In this document: piece by piece, positions 7,048 through 14,829 of the stretch | Layout: each line of letters opens with the position of its first letter | Position numbering within the stretch: the first letter of the stretch is position 1 | Notes under the pieces: generated by a model | Told to the model about the DNA's origin: nothing | What the model saw: only the letters and a program-made list of their open reading frames with translations | Database searches by the model: none | Translations under genes and position numbers: made by a program | Assembly (NCBI GenBank): GCA_041686855.1 | Contig: JAWLDA010000023.1 | Coordinates: 1-33,215 of the forward strand | Direction: 5' to 3' | Source: JAWLDA01 sp041686855 | GTDB lineage: Bacteria > Bacillota > Limnochordia > DTU080 > RSA5 | Length of the DNA stretch: 33,215 bases

Positions 7048-8922
7048 TTATCGCGCTTTTTGGGCTGGAGCAGGAGCGCTAGCGGGATACTCGTAGATGG
7101 GCACCGATTCGCTGCGTCCTCGAATCGTCACGGGGTTGGGACCGCGGCCCTCACTTTGCAGGGGTTTGGGCAGGAGCGCAAACGTCGCATCCGAGAAGAC
7201 GATCCCGCCGGACCGGGCCAACTCCTGCAGACGGGCGGCCACGTTGACCACGTCGCCAATGGCCGTGTACTCCAAGCGCTGTTCGGAGCCGATCGAGCCG
7301 ACGACCGCTTCGCCACTATGGATGCCAATACCAACAGAGAGCGCCAGACCCTCGTCGTGGCGTGCGACACTCTCCAGGCGACGCAAGAGGTGCTGACTCG
7401 CCCGAACGGCGGCCTCGGCATGATTCTCCATCGGCAACGGTGCGCCAAAGAGCGCCATCATCCCGTCGCCAACGAACTTGTCGACCATCCCACCGTACAA
7501 GAGCACCGACTCCGACATCAGCGCTAAGTAGCGGTTGAGCAGGTGCACGACCCTTTCGGGTGGGTTCTTCTCTGAGAGTGACGTAAACCCACGAATGTCT
7601 GCGAAGAGGACGGTGACATTGCGGCGCCCACCGCTCATCTGTGCGACGCCTGGTCGACTGAGCAGCGCGTCGACCACCTCCGGGGCGACGTAGCGACGAA
7701 AGGTCTCACGCACCCGGCGCGCTTCGCGCTCCACTTCGATGTGAGCGTACCAGAGACCGGCGACGTAGACGACCGCTACCAAACCGAGCGGCGGCACCAC
7801 GATCACCCATTCGCTCGCCTGCACAAAGCGCCAAAACGCGAACGAGAGACTCCCTGCAACCAGCATGACAAAGAGCGCCGTCGCCGCCCACGGTCGCAAC
7901 ATAAAGGCAATCGCGCCGATGAGAACGCCTCCGACCAGGAGGGTGGCGGCCAAACTCCAGGTCGACTGGTGCTGCAGGTAGTCGCCGCGCAGAATCGATG
8001 TGAGTGCGGCGGCGTGCAGGTAAACGTTGGGAATTTGTCCCAGGGAGCGCAGCGCGGTGACGTTCCGCTCATCGGTGCTTTGGGTCGTGCGCGTCACGCC
8101 GAGAATGACCGGGCGCCCACGAAGCTGCTCGCCGGCGTTCCCACTAATCACGTCGACGACTGAGACCGTGGGAGCGATCGCCGAGTTGCGCAGCTCAGGC
8201 CCTACTCCGCTGGGTCGCAAGTTAATGTGAAGGGGCCGCTGCAACTCTTCGGGCGGGACGGGTGGAAAGGAAGTGCGCAGCCGCCTGGCCATCTCCCAAC
8301 CGAGCGTACGGAGTCGACCCATCGACGAATCGAGCTCCCATGGAAGGCGTCTGACCACGCCGTCGCCGTCGTTGATCGCGTCGATGTGCCCGATGTACAC
8401 GTTTGGAGCTAGTAAGCTTAGAAGGGGCAACTGCTCTCGCTCATCGAGTACCGAGGCAGCCAATACGACAGGGATCTCGGTTTGCAGGCTCTGAGCGAGA
8501 CGGGTGTCTCCGCGGAAGTCCTCTGAGGGCGTTGAGTAGACCAGATTGATCCCAAGGGCGGCCGGCTCCTCCTTGAGGATGGCGAGAATCACTTCCGCCT
8601 GTACCGCCCGCGGCCACGGCCAACTGCCGAAGGCCGCCGTAGCCCGATCGTCAATGGCCACCACGGTGACCGGAGAGGGTGGAGCCGCATCGGGAGCGGT
8701 GCGGTAACGAAGGAGAAACCGAGCGTCGAGCGTCGCATCCTCGAGCGTGGAGAGCAGACCGACGCTCCAGAGTCCAAGGAAGAGGGAGCCGATCAGCAGC
8801 CCAAAGATGGCGCCCCGCAACGCGCACCGCATCCCCGCGCGTCCAACGGAGTGAAACACATGAGCCAAAAGGCGTGACGACCGCCGCTGTCCGGCGCGTG
8901 GCCTCGACTGGCGAGTATCCAT
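7048..8922 (-). CDS. CHASE2-domain membrane adenylate cyclase (class III)
   Basis: 624 residues. One N-terminal membrane helix (about 36-58) is followed by an extracytoplasmic CHASE2 domain (about 60-315, with VAIDDRATAAFGSWPWPR and LGINLVYSTPSEDFRGDT), three further helices (about 323-395) and a C-terminal class III cyclase domain. Catalytic residues are all present: metal-binding D442 (LFADIRGFTSLSE) and D486 (DKFVGDGMMALFG), adenine-selecting K482 and T553 (YTAIGDVVNVAAR), transition-state N560 and R564. Thr at 553 in place of Asp is typical of class IIIb adenylate cyclases. A longer frame begins at TTG 8952, but ATG 8922 has GGGAGGGG upstream and is preferred. It starts 35 nt after the usher-like gene and precedes a Crp-family gene, suggesting a signal sensed outside the membrane is turned into cAMP. 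Confidence 0.93.
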   Translation of the reverse strand: MDTRQSRPRAGQRRSSRLLAHVFHSVGRAGMRCALRGAIFGLLIGSLFLGLWSVGLLSTLEDATLDARFLLRYRTAPDAAPPSPVTVVAIDDRATAAFGSWPWPRAVQAEVILAILKEEPAALGINLVYSTPSEDFRGDTRLAQSLQTEIPVVLAASVLDEREQLPLLSLLAPNVYIGHIDAINDGDGVVRRLPWELDSSMGRLRTLGWEMARRLRTSFPPVPPEELQRPLHINLRPSGVGPELRNSAIAPTVSVVDVISGNAGEQLRGRPVILGVTRTTQSTDERNVTALRSLGQIPNVYLHAAALTSILRGDYLQHQSTWSLAATLLVGGVLIGAIAFMLRPWAATALFVMLVAGSLSFAFWRFVQASEWVIVVPPLGLVAVVYVAGLWYAHIEVEREARRVRETFRRYVAPEVVDALLSRPGVAQMSGGRRNVTVLFADIRGFTSLSEKNPPERVVHLLNRYLALMSESVLLYGGMVDKFVGDGMMALFGAPLPMENHAEAAVRASQHLLRRLESVARHDEGLALSVGIGIHSGEAVVGSIGSEQRLEYTAIGDVVNVAARLQELARSGGIVFSDATFALLPKPLQSEGRGPNPVTIRGRSESVPIYEYPASAPAPAQKAR

Positions 8923-8957
8923 CGGGGGCCCCCCTCCCAAAGATCCCGGCAATTGTT

Positions 8958-11900
8958 CTAGCGACTTTCCTCATTATTGGGTCGTACCCCTTTTTTTGGA
9001 GCGCCGTCGTCACCGTTGTCGGCGCCAGCGAACTGGTTTGTAAAGATTGGAATTCGCGCCCGCGCCACTAACCGCGAACCCCGCTCATCCTCCCAGCGCT
9101 CGCCGATATCTGACTCGATTCCAATACCAATCCGCAAGGGAAGGCTCTCGAGAGGCGGCTGCCACTCGAGACCTACGCTGAGAGTAGAGCGCGCCGAGCC
9201 GTCCCGCGGATCCTGACCCATTCCTGTCCACCCCCCGACTCCCGGCACGGGCACCATCCCACCTGCCGATCCGTCTGCCCTCTCAATCTCAGACCAAAGA
9301 ATCTCCGCGTACCCGTAAAGCCCACGAGCCACCGGTCGGCTGGCGTGCACCCGCGCCGCCGCAGCGCCAGGCGCTGCAGCCACACTCTGCCACGGCGCTA
9401 CGAAGCGTGTCAGGCGGCGCAAGTCCGCTTCTACACTCCAGTCACCGCAACTGCAGGTGGCCTGTACCGTCCAAGCCTGACGCCCTTTGTAGGAGGCAAG
9501 GCTCCCTCGCTCCATTCGACGATCAAAGGACGTCCGCCACTTCCCTAACCGCCACTCGCCTTCCAGACTCAAAGCGACGCTGCGCTCTTGCTCCTCCCAC
9601 GAATCGAGGCGGCCCACTTCAACGCTCCAGTCGACTCCCTCCTCTGATGTGGACGCAGAGCCTAGCCTCCCCTTCACCCGTCCTGAGAGTTGTACCGTGT
9701 CGTACCGTCCCCAATACAAATGAAGCGAATCCTGAGGATCGCGCGGCTCGCGGCCGTTGATCCGCAAGCGCACATCGTGGCCGAGGATGCGAGCGTCAAA
9801 CCGCAGGTCGTCTCGCAACCGAGTGAGACTTAAACTCCGACTAAGCTCAACGCGACTGCTGCTAAGCCCCGCCAGCAACTGGGGCGGAATTGGGTTACGC
9901 AGCGAGAGTCCCACCTCGCCGATCCGCTCCCTGCCCTCGTCACCATCGTACGCGTCGAACGAAGCGCTCAGGTTGAGGCGGCCCCCGTCCCACCGCCAAG
10001 CAAGGGAGCGCCGCCCGTCTCCCCGCTCGACGTCGAGCTCTCGCTTGGCCTCCTGGAGTGGCCGGTGTCCGAACTGCGCCTCGAGGCGGTGGCGCCCGGC
10101 CCATGTCCGTACAATGAGGCCCGGCCGCGTTTTCACCTCGTCGAGCTCCCCCCTCTCCTTTAGCCATTGAACAGCAGGCACAAATTGAAATGAAAGCGGG
10201 CTGCGCGCTGTAAGAGCGAGATCGCTCTCTCCCGACGGGGCGACTCGGGCGCTTGCAACGCCCAACTCCACCGCCTGAGCGCCACTCGACCACCGACTTG
10301 CGGCGATGGTGGCCGCCTCGATAGCTGGCGCACGAGGACCGACTTGCGGTGGGTGGAGATTTAATGATCCGTGGTGGCCATCACGGGGCGTCTCACCGCA
10401 GGACGGTGAGAACTCTCGAGGATTGCCGGCGTAGAGAGCGTACGATGTGCGCCAGCCGCCCTCGGTGGTGGTCGAGCCCCCCGTCCCCTCGAGCCTCACA
10501 TGTCCGGCCTGATCGCGCCGCTCGCCTCGTTCATCCTGACGCACGTGGGTCGAGCGGGTCATGTCTGCGCTTAGGCGCGTGGTCCCGGCCGACCAATCAA
10601 CGCCGGTCCACAGAGTGCGACACCCCCAGAAGTCGCCGCCAGCCTCGCCCAGTTGCATTCCGACGGAGGCGACGGCCGACTCTGAGCCGGGGATCGCATG
10701 CGGCGGAACATCGAGGCCGAGCGTCCAAGCCGACGCCACCGGCAACGAAGGCCGCAACGCTCCGAGACGAATTCGCTCGGGCACGCCCTGCCGCCAATTC
10801 GCCTCCCACGTGTGCCCTTCTCCCCGCAGTTGCAGGCGCGCATCGCCCCCGACCGAATCCGTGCCCCAATCGAGCTGGGCCACAGGGCCGAGATGAGTTG
10901 CGCGGATTCGGTGCGCCGTACGCTGCCTTTCGCGCGTCGTGCCGAGGGTGGAGGCGGGCGGCGCGAGCAACTCGGCCTCCAGGTACACTTCGTCCCTCCG
11001 CCTGACTGCATCTACACCCTCCGAGGGAATGGGTAGGGAGATCGAGAGCGGAGCGCCCGAGTGAACATCCACCCACGCCGGCCGACTACTGCCACTCTCG
11101 CTGCGGGCCCAGATGAGATGAGAGCCTGACGGTAATCGCAACGTGAACGAGCCGTTGCGGTTGCTACGGCGCACCGTCGCACCGTTGACGACGATCTCGG
11201 CGCCCGCGACGCCGGATTCGCCGCTCCCCGCTACGCCATCTCCATTCCGGTCGATAAAGGCGACACCGTTTACCTCCAGCTCTGTGGTGAGACCCGCTTC
11301 GTTTGTAAGCAACCGCGCTTCCGCGCTCCGCACCAGCATGGGCTCGGCCTCGCCCGACCCGCGAGCGTAGAGGTAGAGCTGAGCGGTCGGAACGCGTTCG
11401 ATTCGAAGTAGCCGCGGTCCTGGAGGGGGCCACTCCATGAGGGAGAACGTCACTTGGTGTTGCGTACGACCCGCCAGGCTGCCGAGGAGGAGGACTTCGC
11501 ACATCCTCCCGTCGATCGCCCGCTTCACCCGGGGGTGGTCGGCGGCCGTCACATACCACTCTGAAGGAAGGCAGACGTACAGTGCGCTCTCAAGCAGCGA
11601 GAGCATCCCGGGATTAAAGAGGCGAACGAGCCACTCCGCGGGCTCCCCGGGCCGAGAGCGTTTGGAGTCGACTTGAATGCGCGCCTCCAGTTCACCGCCG
11701 ATCCGAGCCTCTGCCGGCGCCGCCGCTTTATTTTGGGTGAGAGGGTGAACGGCCAGCTCCGTAGTCCGCCGCCCCTCCCCACTCGACGGCAGCACCTCCC
11801 ACGTTCCCATGGCGATCCGTTCTCCCCGGGAGGCAGCCAGGGAATAGTGGTATCGGCCTGGGGTGAACGACCCTGCGTTCGACACCATCACCTGCTGCCA

Positions 11901-12662
11901 ACCGTCTTGAGTCACCCCGACGACCTGGGCGCGAGTCGGAGTTCCGGCGGGAGCGCCGTCCTTTGATATGACGAGAGTGAGATCCTCAGGGTGAGGGCTA
12001 CGCTTATCCCGAGGGATGCCCCCCTCTTGCTTCCCGACATCGTCCATCGAACCGCGAAACCAAATGGAGACGGCCTCGACACTCCCCTGCGTGAATCGGT
12101 GCGGAGTGACGTAAGCGGCGTGAATGCGCCCTGCTCCAGAGAGCGCCAGCCGCAGCCGGGCGTGCAATGGGAGGTCCGGAGGATCGTCCCACGACGGGGA
12201 GAGTGCCAGGTCGACCCGGATCTGGCGACCATCGACGCCAGTGGGCTCTTGGTCGCTCAAAGTAACGAGCGCCCCCACTTGGGTGAACGAGGACGCTGGA
12301 CCCGAGGGGCCCACATCACGTGATATGAGCACGGGGCGCACCTCTGAGCGGATGGGCCGGCCGTCCTCAGCCTCCAAGTCGGCCTGGAGGCTGAGGCTCC
12401 ACACGTCGGGTGAGATCACCGTGAGGTGAGCCACATTGGGGATGAACGCCGGCTCTCCGGGTTGGACGCCCGCGACGCTCCATGCCCGGCCGCTCTGCCA
12501 CAACTCCAGACTGTGAGGCGCGGCGCTGACGTCGCCCCCTAACCAGCCACTTCCCCATCCTGAGAGCGAGAGGAGGACCAGGGCCCACACGAGGGCACGC
12601 AAGGAGGCGTTGGGGCGCCTCCTCGAGCCGCCAAGCCTGCACAAATCGCCTCGTCGTTGCAC
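8958..12662 (-). CDS. Very large outer-membrane usher-like beta-barrel protein
   Basis: About 1234 residues; I know of no close named family. Visible parts: a signal peptide (hydrophobic stretch about 22-40, cleavage near VSA/APHS at 47), an N-terminal beta-rich region (50-300), a DUF11-like Ig region (about 325-430), and an SdrD/Cna-B-like or carboxypeptidase-regulatory-like domain around 465-545 with an EF-hand-like DRNGDGVAGSGE. About 640 residues of alternating, amphipathic beta strands rich in Arg, Glu, Trp and Tyr follow, as in an outer-membrane barrel, with a last strand LVARARIPIF ending in Phe and a 26-residue polar tail. A large barrel carrying a small Ig-like domain, encoded just after a PapD/Ig-like protein, resembles a chaperone-usher system. 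A frame opens at ATG 12728 but overlaps the upstream gene; GTG 12660-12662, 4 nt after that gene's stop, is more likely, with TTG 12644 also possible. Confidence 0.75.
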   Translation of the reverse strand: MQRRGDLCRLGGSRRRPNASLRALVWALVLLSLSGWGSGWLGGDVSAAPHSLELWQSGRAWSVAGVQPGEPAFIPNVAHLTVISPDVWSLSLQADLEAEDGRPIRSEVRPVLISRDVGPSGPASSFTQVGALVTLSDQEPTGVDGRQIRVDLALSPSWDDPPDLPLHARLRLALSGAGRIHAAYVTPHRFTQGSVEAVSIWFRGSMDDVGKQEGGIPRDKRSPHPEDLTLVISKDGAPAGTPTRAQVVGVTQDGWQQVMVSNAGSFTPGRYHYSLAASRGERIAMGTWEVLPSSGEGRRTTELAVHPLTQNKAAAPAEARIGGELEARIQVDSKRSRPGEPAEWLVRLFNPGMLSLLESALYVCLPSEWYVTAADHPRVKRAIDGRMCEVLLLGSLAGRTQHQVTFSLMEWPPPGPRLLRIERVPTAQLYLYARGSGEAEPMLVRSAEARLLTNEAGLTTELEVNGVAFIDRNGDGVAGSGESGVAGAEIVVNGATVRRSNRNGSFTLRLPSGSHLIWARSESGSSRPAWVDVHSGAPLSISLPIPSEGVDAVRRRDEVYLEAELLAPPASTLGTTRERQRTAHRIRATHLGPVAQLDWGTDSVGGDARLQLRGEGHTWEANWRQGVPERIRLGALRPSLPVASAWTLGLDVPPHAIPGSESAVASVGMQLGEAGGDFWGCRTLWTGVDWSAGTTRLSADMTRSTHVRQDERGERRDQAGHVRLEGTGGSTTTEGGWRTSYALYAGNPREFSPSCGETPRDGHHGSLNLHPPQVGPRAPAIEAATIAASRWSSGAQAVELGVASARVAPSGESDLALTARSPLSFQFVPAVQWLKERGELDEVKTRPGLIVRTWAGRHRLEAQFGHRPLQEAKRELDVERGDGRRSLAWRWDGGRLNLSASFDAYDGDEGRERIGEVGLSLRNPIPPQLLAGLSSSRVELSRSLSLTRLRDDLRFDARILGHDVRLRINGREPRDPQDSLHLYWGRYDTVQLSGRVKGRLGSASTSEEGVDWSVEVGRLDSWEEQERSVALSLEGEWRLGKWRTSFDRRMERGSLASYKGRQAWTVQATCSCGDWSVEADLRRLTRFVAPWQSVAAAPGAAAARVHASRPVARGLYGYAEILWSEIERADGSAGGMVPVPGVGGWTGMGQDPRDGSARSTLSVGLEWQPPLESLPLRIGIGIESDIGERWEDERGSRLVARARIPIFTNQFAGADNGDDGAPKKGVRPNNEESR
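12602..12623 (-). other. 8-bp perfect hairpin in early coding region of usher-like gene
   Basis: On the coding (minus) strand AGGAGGCG, a 6-nt loop CCCCAA, and CGCCTCCT form a perfect stem about 40 nt after the proposed start. The 5' arm contains a Shine-Dalgarno-like AGGAGG, which would be hidden in the stem. The next in-frame TTG is too far from it to be sure it is used. It could tune translation of this long gene, or be a by-product of high GC. Confidence 0.35.
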
Positions 12663-12666
12663 CGAC

Positions 12667-13935
12667 CTAGCGTACTGAACGTGACAGCGCAGTGGGCTCT
12701 GTACGACCCTCCAGTGTGCGCGCGGCATATCCGATGTTCACCCCGCCCTCCCTCACTTCAACGCCGACACCGAGCGCCCGGCCGAGCTCGTCAGGCGCCA
12801 GCCGCACCTTGTGCTCAAACGCGTGTCCACCTCGGGAAGAGCGCGTCCACGTACCAGTGCCTATCGAGCGGACCAGCTCCTCCCCGCCGGCATCGTAAAC
12901 GACCACATGCTCTCGCAAAGCGGAGGCGGTTTGAGTGAGCGAGGCTCCCACTAGTCGCCCACTCACTGTGAGGAGCGACTGGTTAGCGAGGAGGGTTGCC
13001 TGCAGGTCCGCGATCTCCACCTGCCGTCCCGAAAGCGCCAATCGATCAGGAAGAGTGAGCGCCATGAGCTGGGGAACTGCCTCGTTGTCGGCACCGTCTC
13101 GGGCCCGTGCGACGAGCCGGAGTGCCTGCGGGAGGGAGCGGAGGGACCACTCCGTCGTGAAACGGCGCGCGGCTCCCGGTAGAACTCGGGCTGATTCGGA
13201 GACGAACGTGGCGACGGATTCGCCGCGCTCGTCGACGAGGCTAACGTGCACCGCCGCCGGACCGTGTACTGTGCCTCGGTTCTCGACGTCGACGCTGGCG
13301 CGCAGGACGTCAGCGTTGGGTACGGTGTGCATTGAGACGGAACGCACGTGAGGCGAGACACGCTGAAGATGGCGGGCCGCGCGAAACGTCGCCAGGACTG
13401 GTACAGCGATGCGGACCCGGCTGTGCGACGCCGATGTCGGGCGATGAACTTCCCGAGGCTGTGGGAACTCCGCATGGGCCGGCTCCACAAAGAGGACAGG
13501 GTACGCCGCCACCCTGCCCGGAACCGACTGAAAGTGCACCTCAATCTGTGCGGATGCGCCGGGCTCAAGGCTCGTCCGACTTGGCTGCACTCGTACCCAC
13601 GTGGCCGCCTCGTTACGGGAGCGGGGGTCGTCGTGGTATAGCGTTCCACCCCTGAGATCGTGTGTGCCGAAACCGACGTATGTGTTTAACGTTACTTTAC
13701 CCGGGCCCCGATTCACCACGGTGAGCTCCCTAGTCGTCCCGTGGGGATCCACTTCGACGTGGAGTCGGGCCGGCGTGACGACCACCCCTGCGCTCACGGA
13801 TGTGGTGTGGGTGAACGCCAACACCAGCATAACCAGTGCAATCGTCACTCCAGAATGCGATTGCGAAACGAGAGAAGCTCTCAAGCGTCGTCGGGGGAAG
13901 CGGGCCCTGGCCCTATGGGCCTCGATTGAAGTCAT
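12667..13935 (-). CDS. Secreted Ig-like/PapD-like chaperone-type protein
   Basis: 422 residues with a signal peptide (hydrophobic core about 30-45, cleavage near SVSA/GVVV at 49). The mature N-terminus GVVVTPARLHVEVDPHGTTR, then LTVVNRGPGKVTLNTY, is the first-strand pattern of PapD/ASH/DUF916-type Ig domains. It is followed by WVRVQPSRTSLEPGASAQIE, like the second half of a PapD N-domain. Two further beta-rich regions (about 185-290 and 295-400) follow. There is no C-terminal anchor, so it is secreted or periplasmic. Its ATG lies 1 nt after the stop of the small secreted protein and its stop is 4 nt before the usher-like start, so the three are translated as a tight unit. A role as periplasmic chaperone for the small protein is inferred from fold pattern and order; it could instead be a structural surface protein. 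Confidence 0.72.
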   Translation of the reverse strand: MTSIEAHRARARFPRRRLRASLVSQSHSGVTIALVMLVLAFTHTTSVSAGVVVTPARLHVEVDPHGTTRELTVVNRGPGKVTLNTYVGFGTHDLRGGTLYHDDPRSRNEAATWVRVQPSRTSLEPGASAQIEVHFQSVPGRVAAYPVLFVEPAHAEFPQPREVHRPTSASHSRVRIAVPVLATFRAARHLQRVSPHVRSVSMHTVPNADVLRASVDVENRGTVHGPAAVHVSLVDERGESVATFVSESARVLPGAARRFTTEWSLRSLPQALRLVARARDGADNEAVPQLMALTLPDRLALSGRQVEIADLQATLLANQSLLTVSGRLVGASLTQTASALREHVVVYDAGGEELVRSIGTGTWTRSSRGGHAFEHKVRLAPDELGRALGVGVEVREGGVNIGYAARTLEGRTEPTALSRSVR

Positions 13936-13936
13936 G

Positions 13937-14524
13937 CTAGAAGCCCACCCCAGCGGTGTACACCAGGACGATGCGGTACTCCCGCCCTTCTGGGAGGGGC
14001 TGGTGGTCGTACGTCGGCGTCACCCGCAGCAGGAAGCCGACACTGGCGCCCGCCTCTCCGGTCGGGGGCTGATCCGCAAAGATCGGCGTCGGCACTGACG
14101 TTATGGGCGTCCACAGCCCGTCGGCGCTCGTCGCCCACTCGACGGGCCCGACGGTGTGGCCGTCCGCGACGTAACTCGCGAGCGTGTGATCATACTCCCT
14201 GAGCAAGCCGTCGGACTCAGCGCTTACTTGAATTCCCCACTCGCTATTGGACCGTACTCTGATTGACAACTCTCCAGACACCACCGCCACGCCCGGCGCC
14301 GCCCCATCCGCGAGCGAGAACGTCGCGGCCGGCCACGAGGTCACCTCGATGGCCTCAGCGATGTTGAAGCTCACTGTCGTCGTACCGCTGTCCGTCGTTG
14401 CGGCCCAGGCCAAAGGCGTCCCCATGAGTACCGCCATCGTCACTCCGACGAGGACAGCCACTCCCACTGCCCAACGATTCGCTCGTACACAACCCCCAAG
14501 TACACTCACACTCTGCATGTCCAC
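13937..14524 (-). CDS. Small secreted beta-sandwich protein, possible surface subunit
   Basis: 195 residues, with a long signal peptide (hydrophobic 18-38, cleavage near PLAWA/ATTD at 41). The mature part of about 154 residues is beta-rich: TTVSFNIAEAIEVTSW, then LSIRVRSNSEWGIQVSAES, and a last strand EYRIVLVYTAGVGF. This pattern is shared by several secreted beta-sandwich families (spore-coat-U/Csu pilin-like, DUF4402-like, WxL-like), but I cannot assign one. As first gene of the operon, before the chaperone-like and usher-like genes, it is the best candidate for the exported subunit. GTG start with AAAGGGGAG six nt upstream; an ATG two codons further is less well spaced. The mature part lacks cysteine. 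Confidence 0.72.
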   Translation of the reverse strand: MDMQSVSVLGGCVRANRWAVGVAVLVGVTMAVLMGTPLAWAATTDSGTTTVSFNIAEAIEVTSWPAATFSLADGAAPGVAVVSGELSIRVRSNSEWGIQVSAESDGLLREYDHTLASYVADGHTVGPVEWATSADGLWTPITSVPTPIFADQPPTGEAGASVGFLLRVTPTYDHQPLPEGREYRIVLVYTAGVGF

Positions 14525-14563
14525 TCAATGCTCCCCTTTCGTGTAACCCCGCAGTTTCGTCCA

Positions 14564-14592
14564 GATTTACCCGACCAAAAAGTATTTGTTAA
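14564..14592 (-). promoter_or_regulatory. Weak candidate promoter of the secreted protein/usher-like operon
   Basis: On the minus strand TTAACA (14592-14587) is separated by 17 nt from TAAATC (14569-14564). The -35 is good and the -10 poor. Transcription would start about 35-40 nt before the GTG start at 14524. The -35 overlaps the left arm of the dyad at 14588-14611, which could serve as an operator. Confidence 0.3.
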
Positions 14593-14611
14593 CCTCAAAA
14601 ATCAGGCTAAC
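14588..14611. promoter_or_regulatory. 8-bp dyad upstream of the usher-like operon
   Basis: GTTAACCT (14588-14595) and AGGCTAAC (14604-14611) pair over 8 bp with one G-T wobble and an 8-nt loop. It overlaps the candidate -35 element. No T-run follows directly on either strand, so an operator is more likely than a terminator. Confidence 0.35.
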
Positions 14612-14673
14612 ACCTTGGGACGGTCGCCTTTGTCGAAGTGTGTCGAATGAAACTGATGTAACACGAAGGAAGC

Positions 14674-14745
14674 GTAAAGGAAGAGCGAGCAGTGAAGGAA
14701 GAGCGAGCAGTGAAGGAAGAGCGAGCAGTGAAGGAAGAGCGAGCA
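14674..14745. repeat. 18-bp tandem repeat, 4 copies
   Basis: Four units of GTGAAGGAAGAGCGAGCA (14674-14691 with one change, 14692-14709, 14710-14727, 14728-14745), with a degenerate half unit to the left. The array lies immediately beyond the metK terminator and upstream of the usher-like operon. Open frames across it are period artefacts. Confidence 0.93.
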
Positions 14746-14750
14746 ATACC

Positions 14751-14779
14751 AAAACGCCCGGGGCATCGATCCCCGGGCG
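14751..14779 (-). terminator. Intrinsic terminator of metK
   Basis: A perfect 9-bp stem CGCCCGGGG (14755-14763) / CCCCGGGCG (14771-14779) with a 7-nt loop. On the minus strand it is followed by TTTT then GGTATT. It lies 51 nt after the metK stop and separates metK from the usher-like operon. Confidence 0.85.
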
Positions 14780-14829
14780 CTCACGCTCATTTATAGGGTG
14801 TTTGCAAGCGTCGGTGCGCTGCCGGCCGC

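Larger units (their letters stand above)
14525..14829. other. 305-nt intergenic region: operon leader, 18-bp repeats, metK terminator
   Basis: Going along the minus strand from metK this gap holds the metK terminator, four 18-bp repeats, a pair of TTCGACA direct repeats (around 14632-14648), a hairpin-like dyad and finally the leader of the small secreted protein gene. No gene is visible. The promoter of the usher-like operon should lie here. Confidence 0.6.

Noticed and set aside
10349..11076. Several long frames on both strands within the usher-like gene
   Set aside because: Arg/Pro/Ser-rich compositions typical of shifted frames in GC-rich genes; the minus-strand gene is continuous through them.
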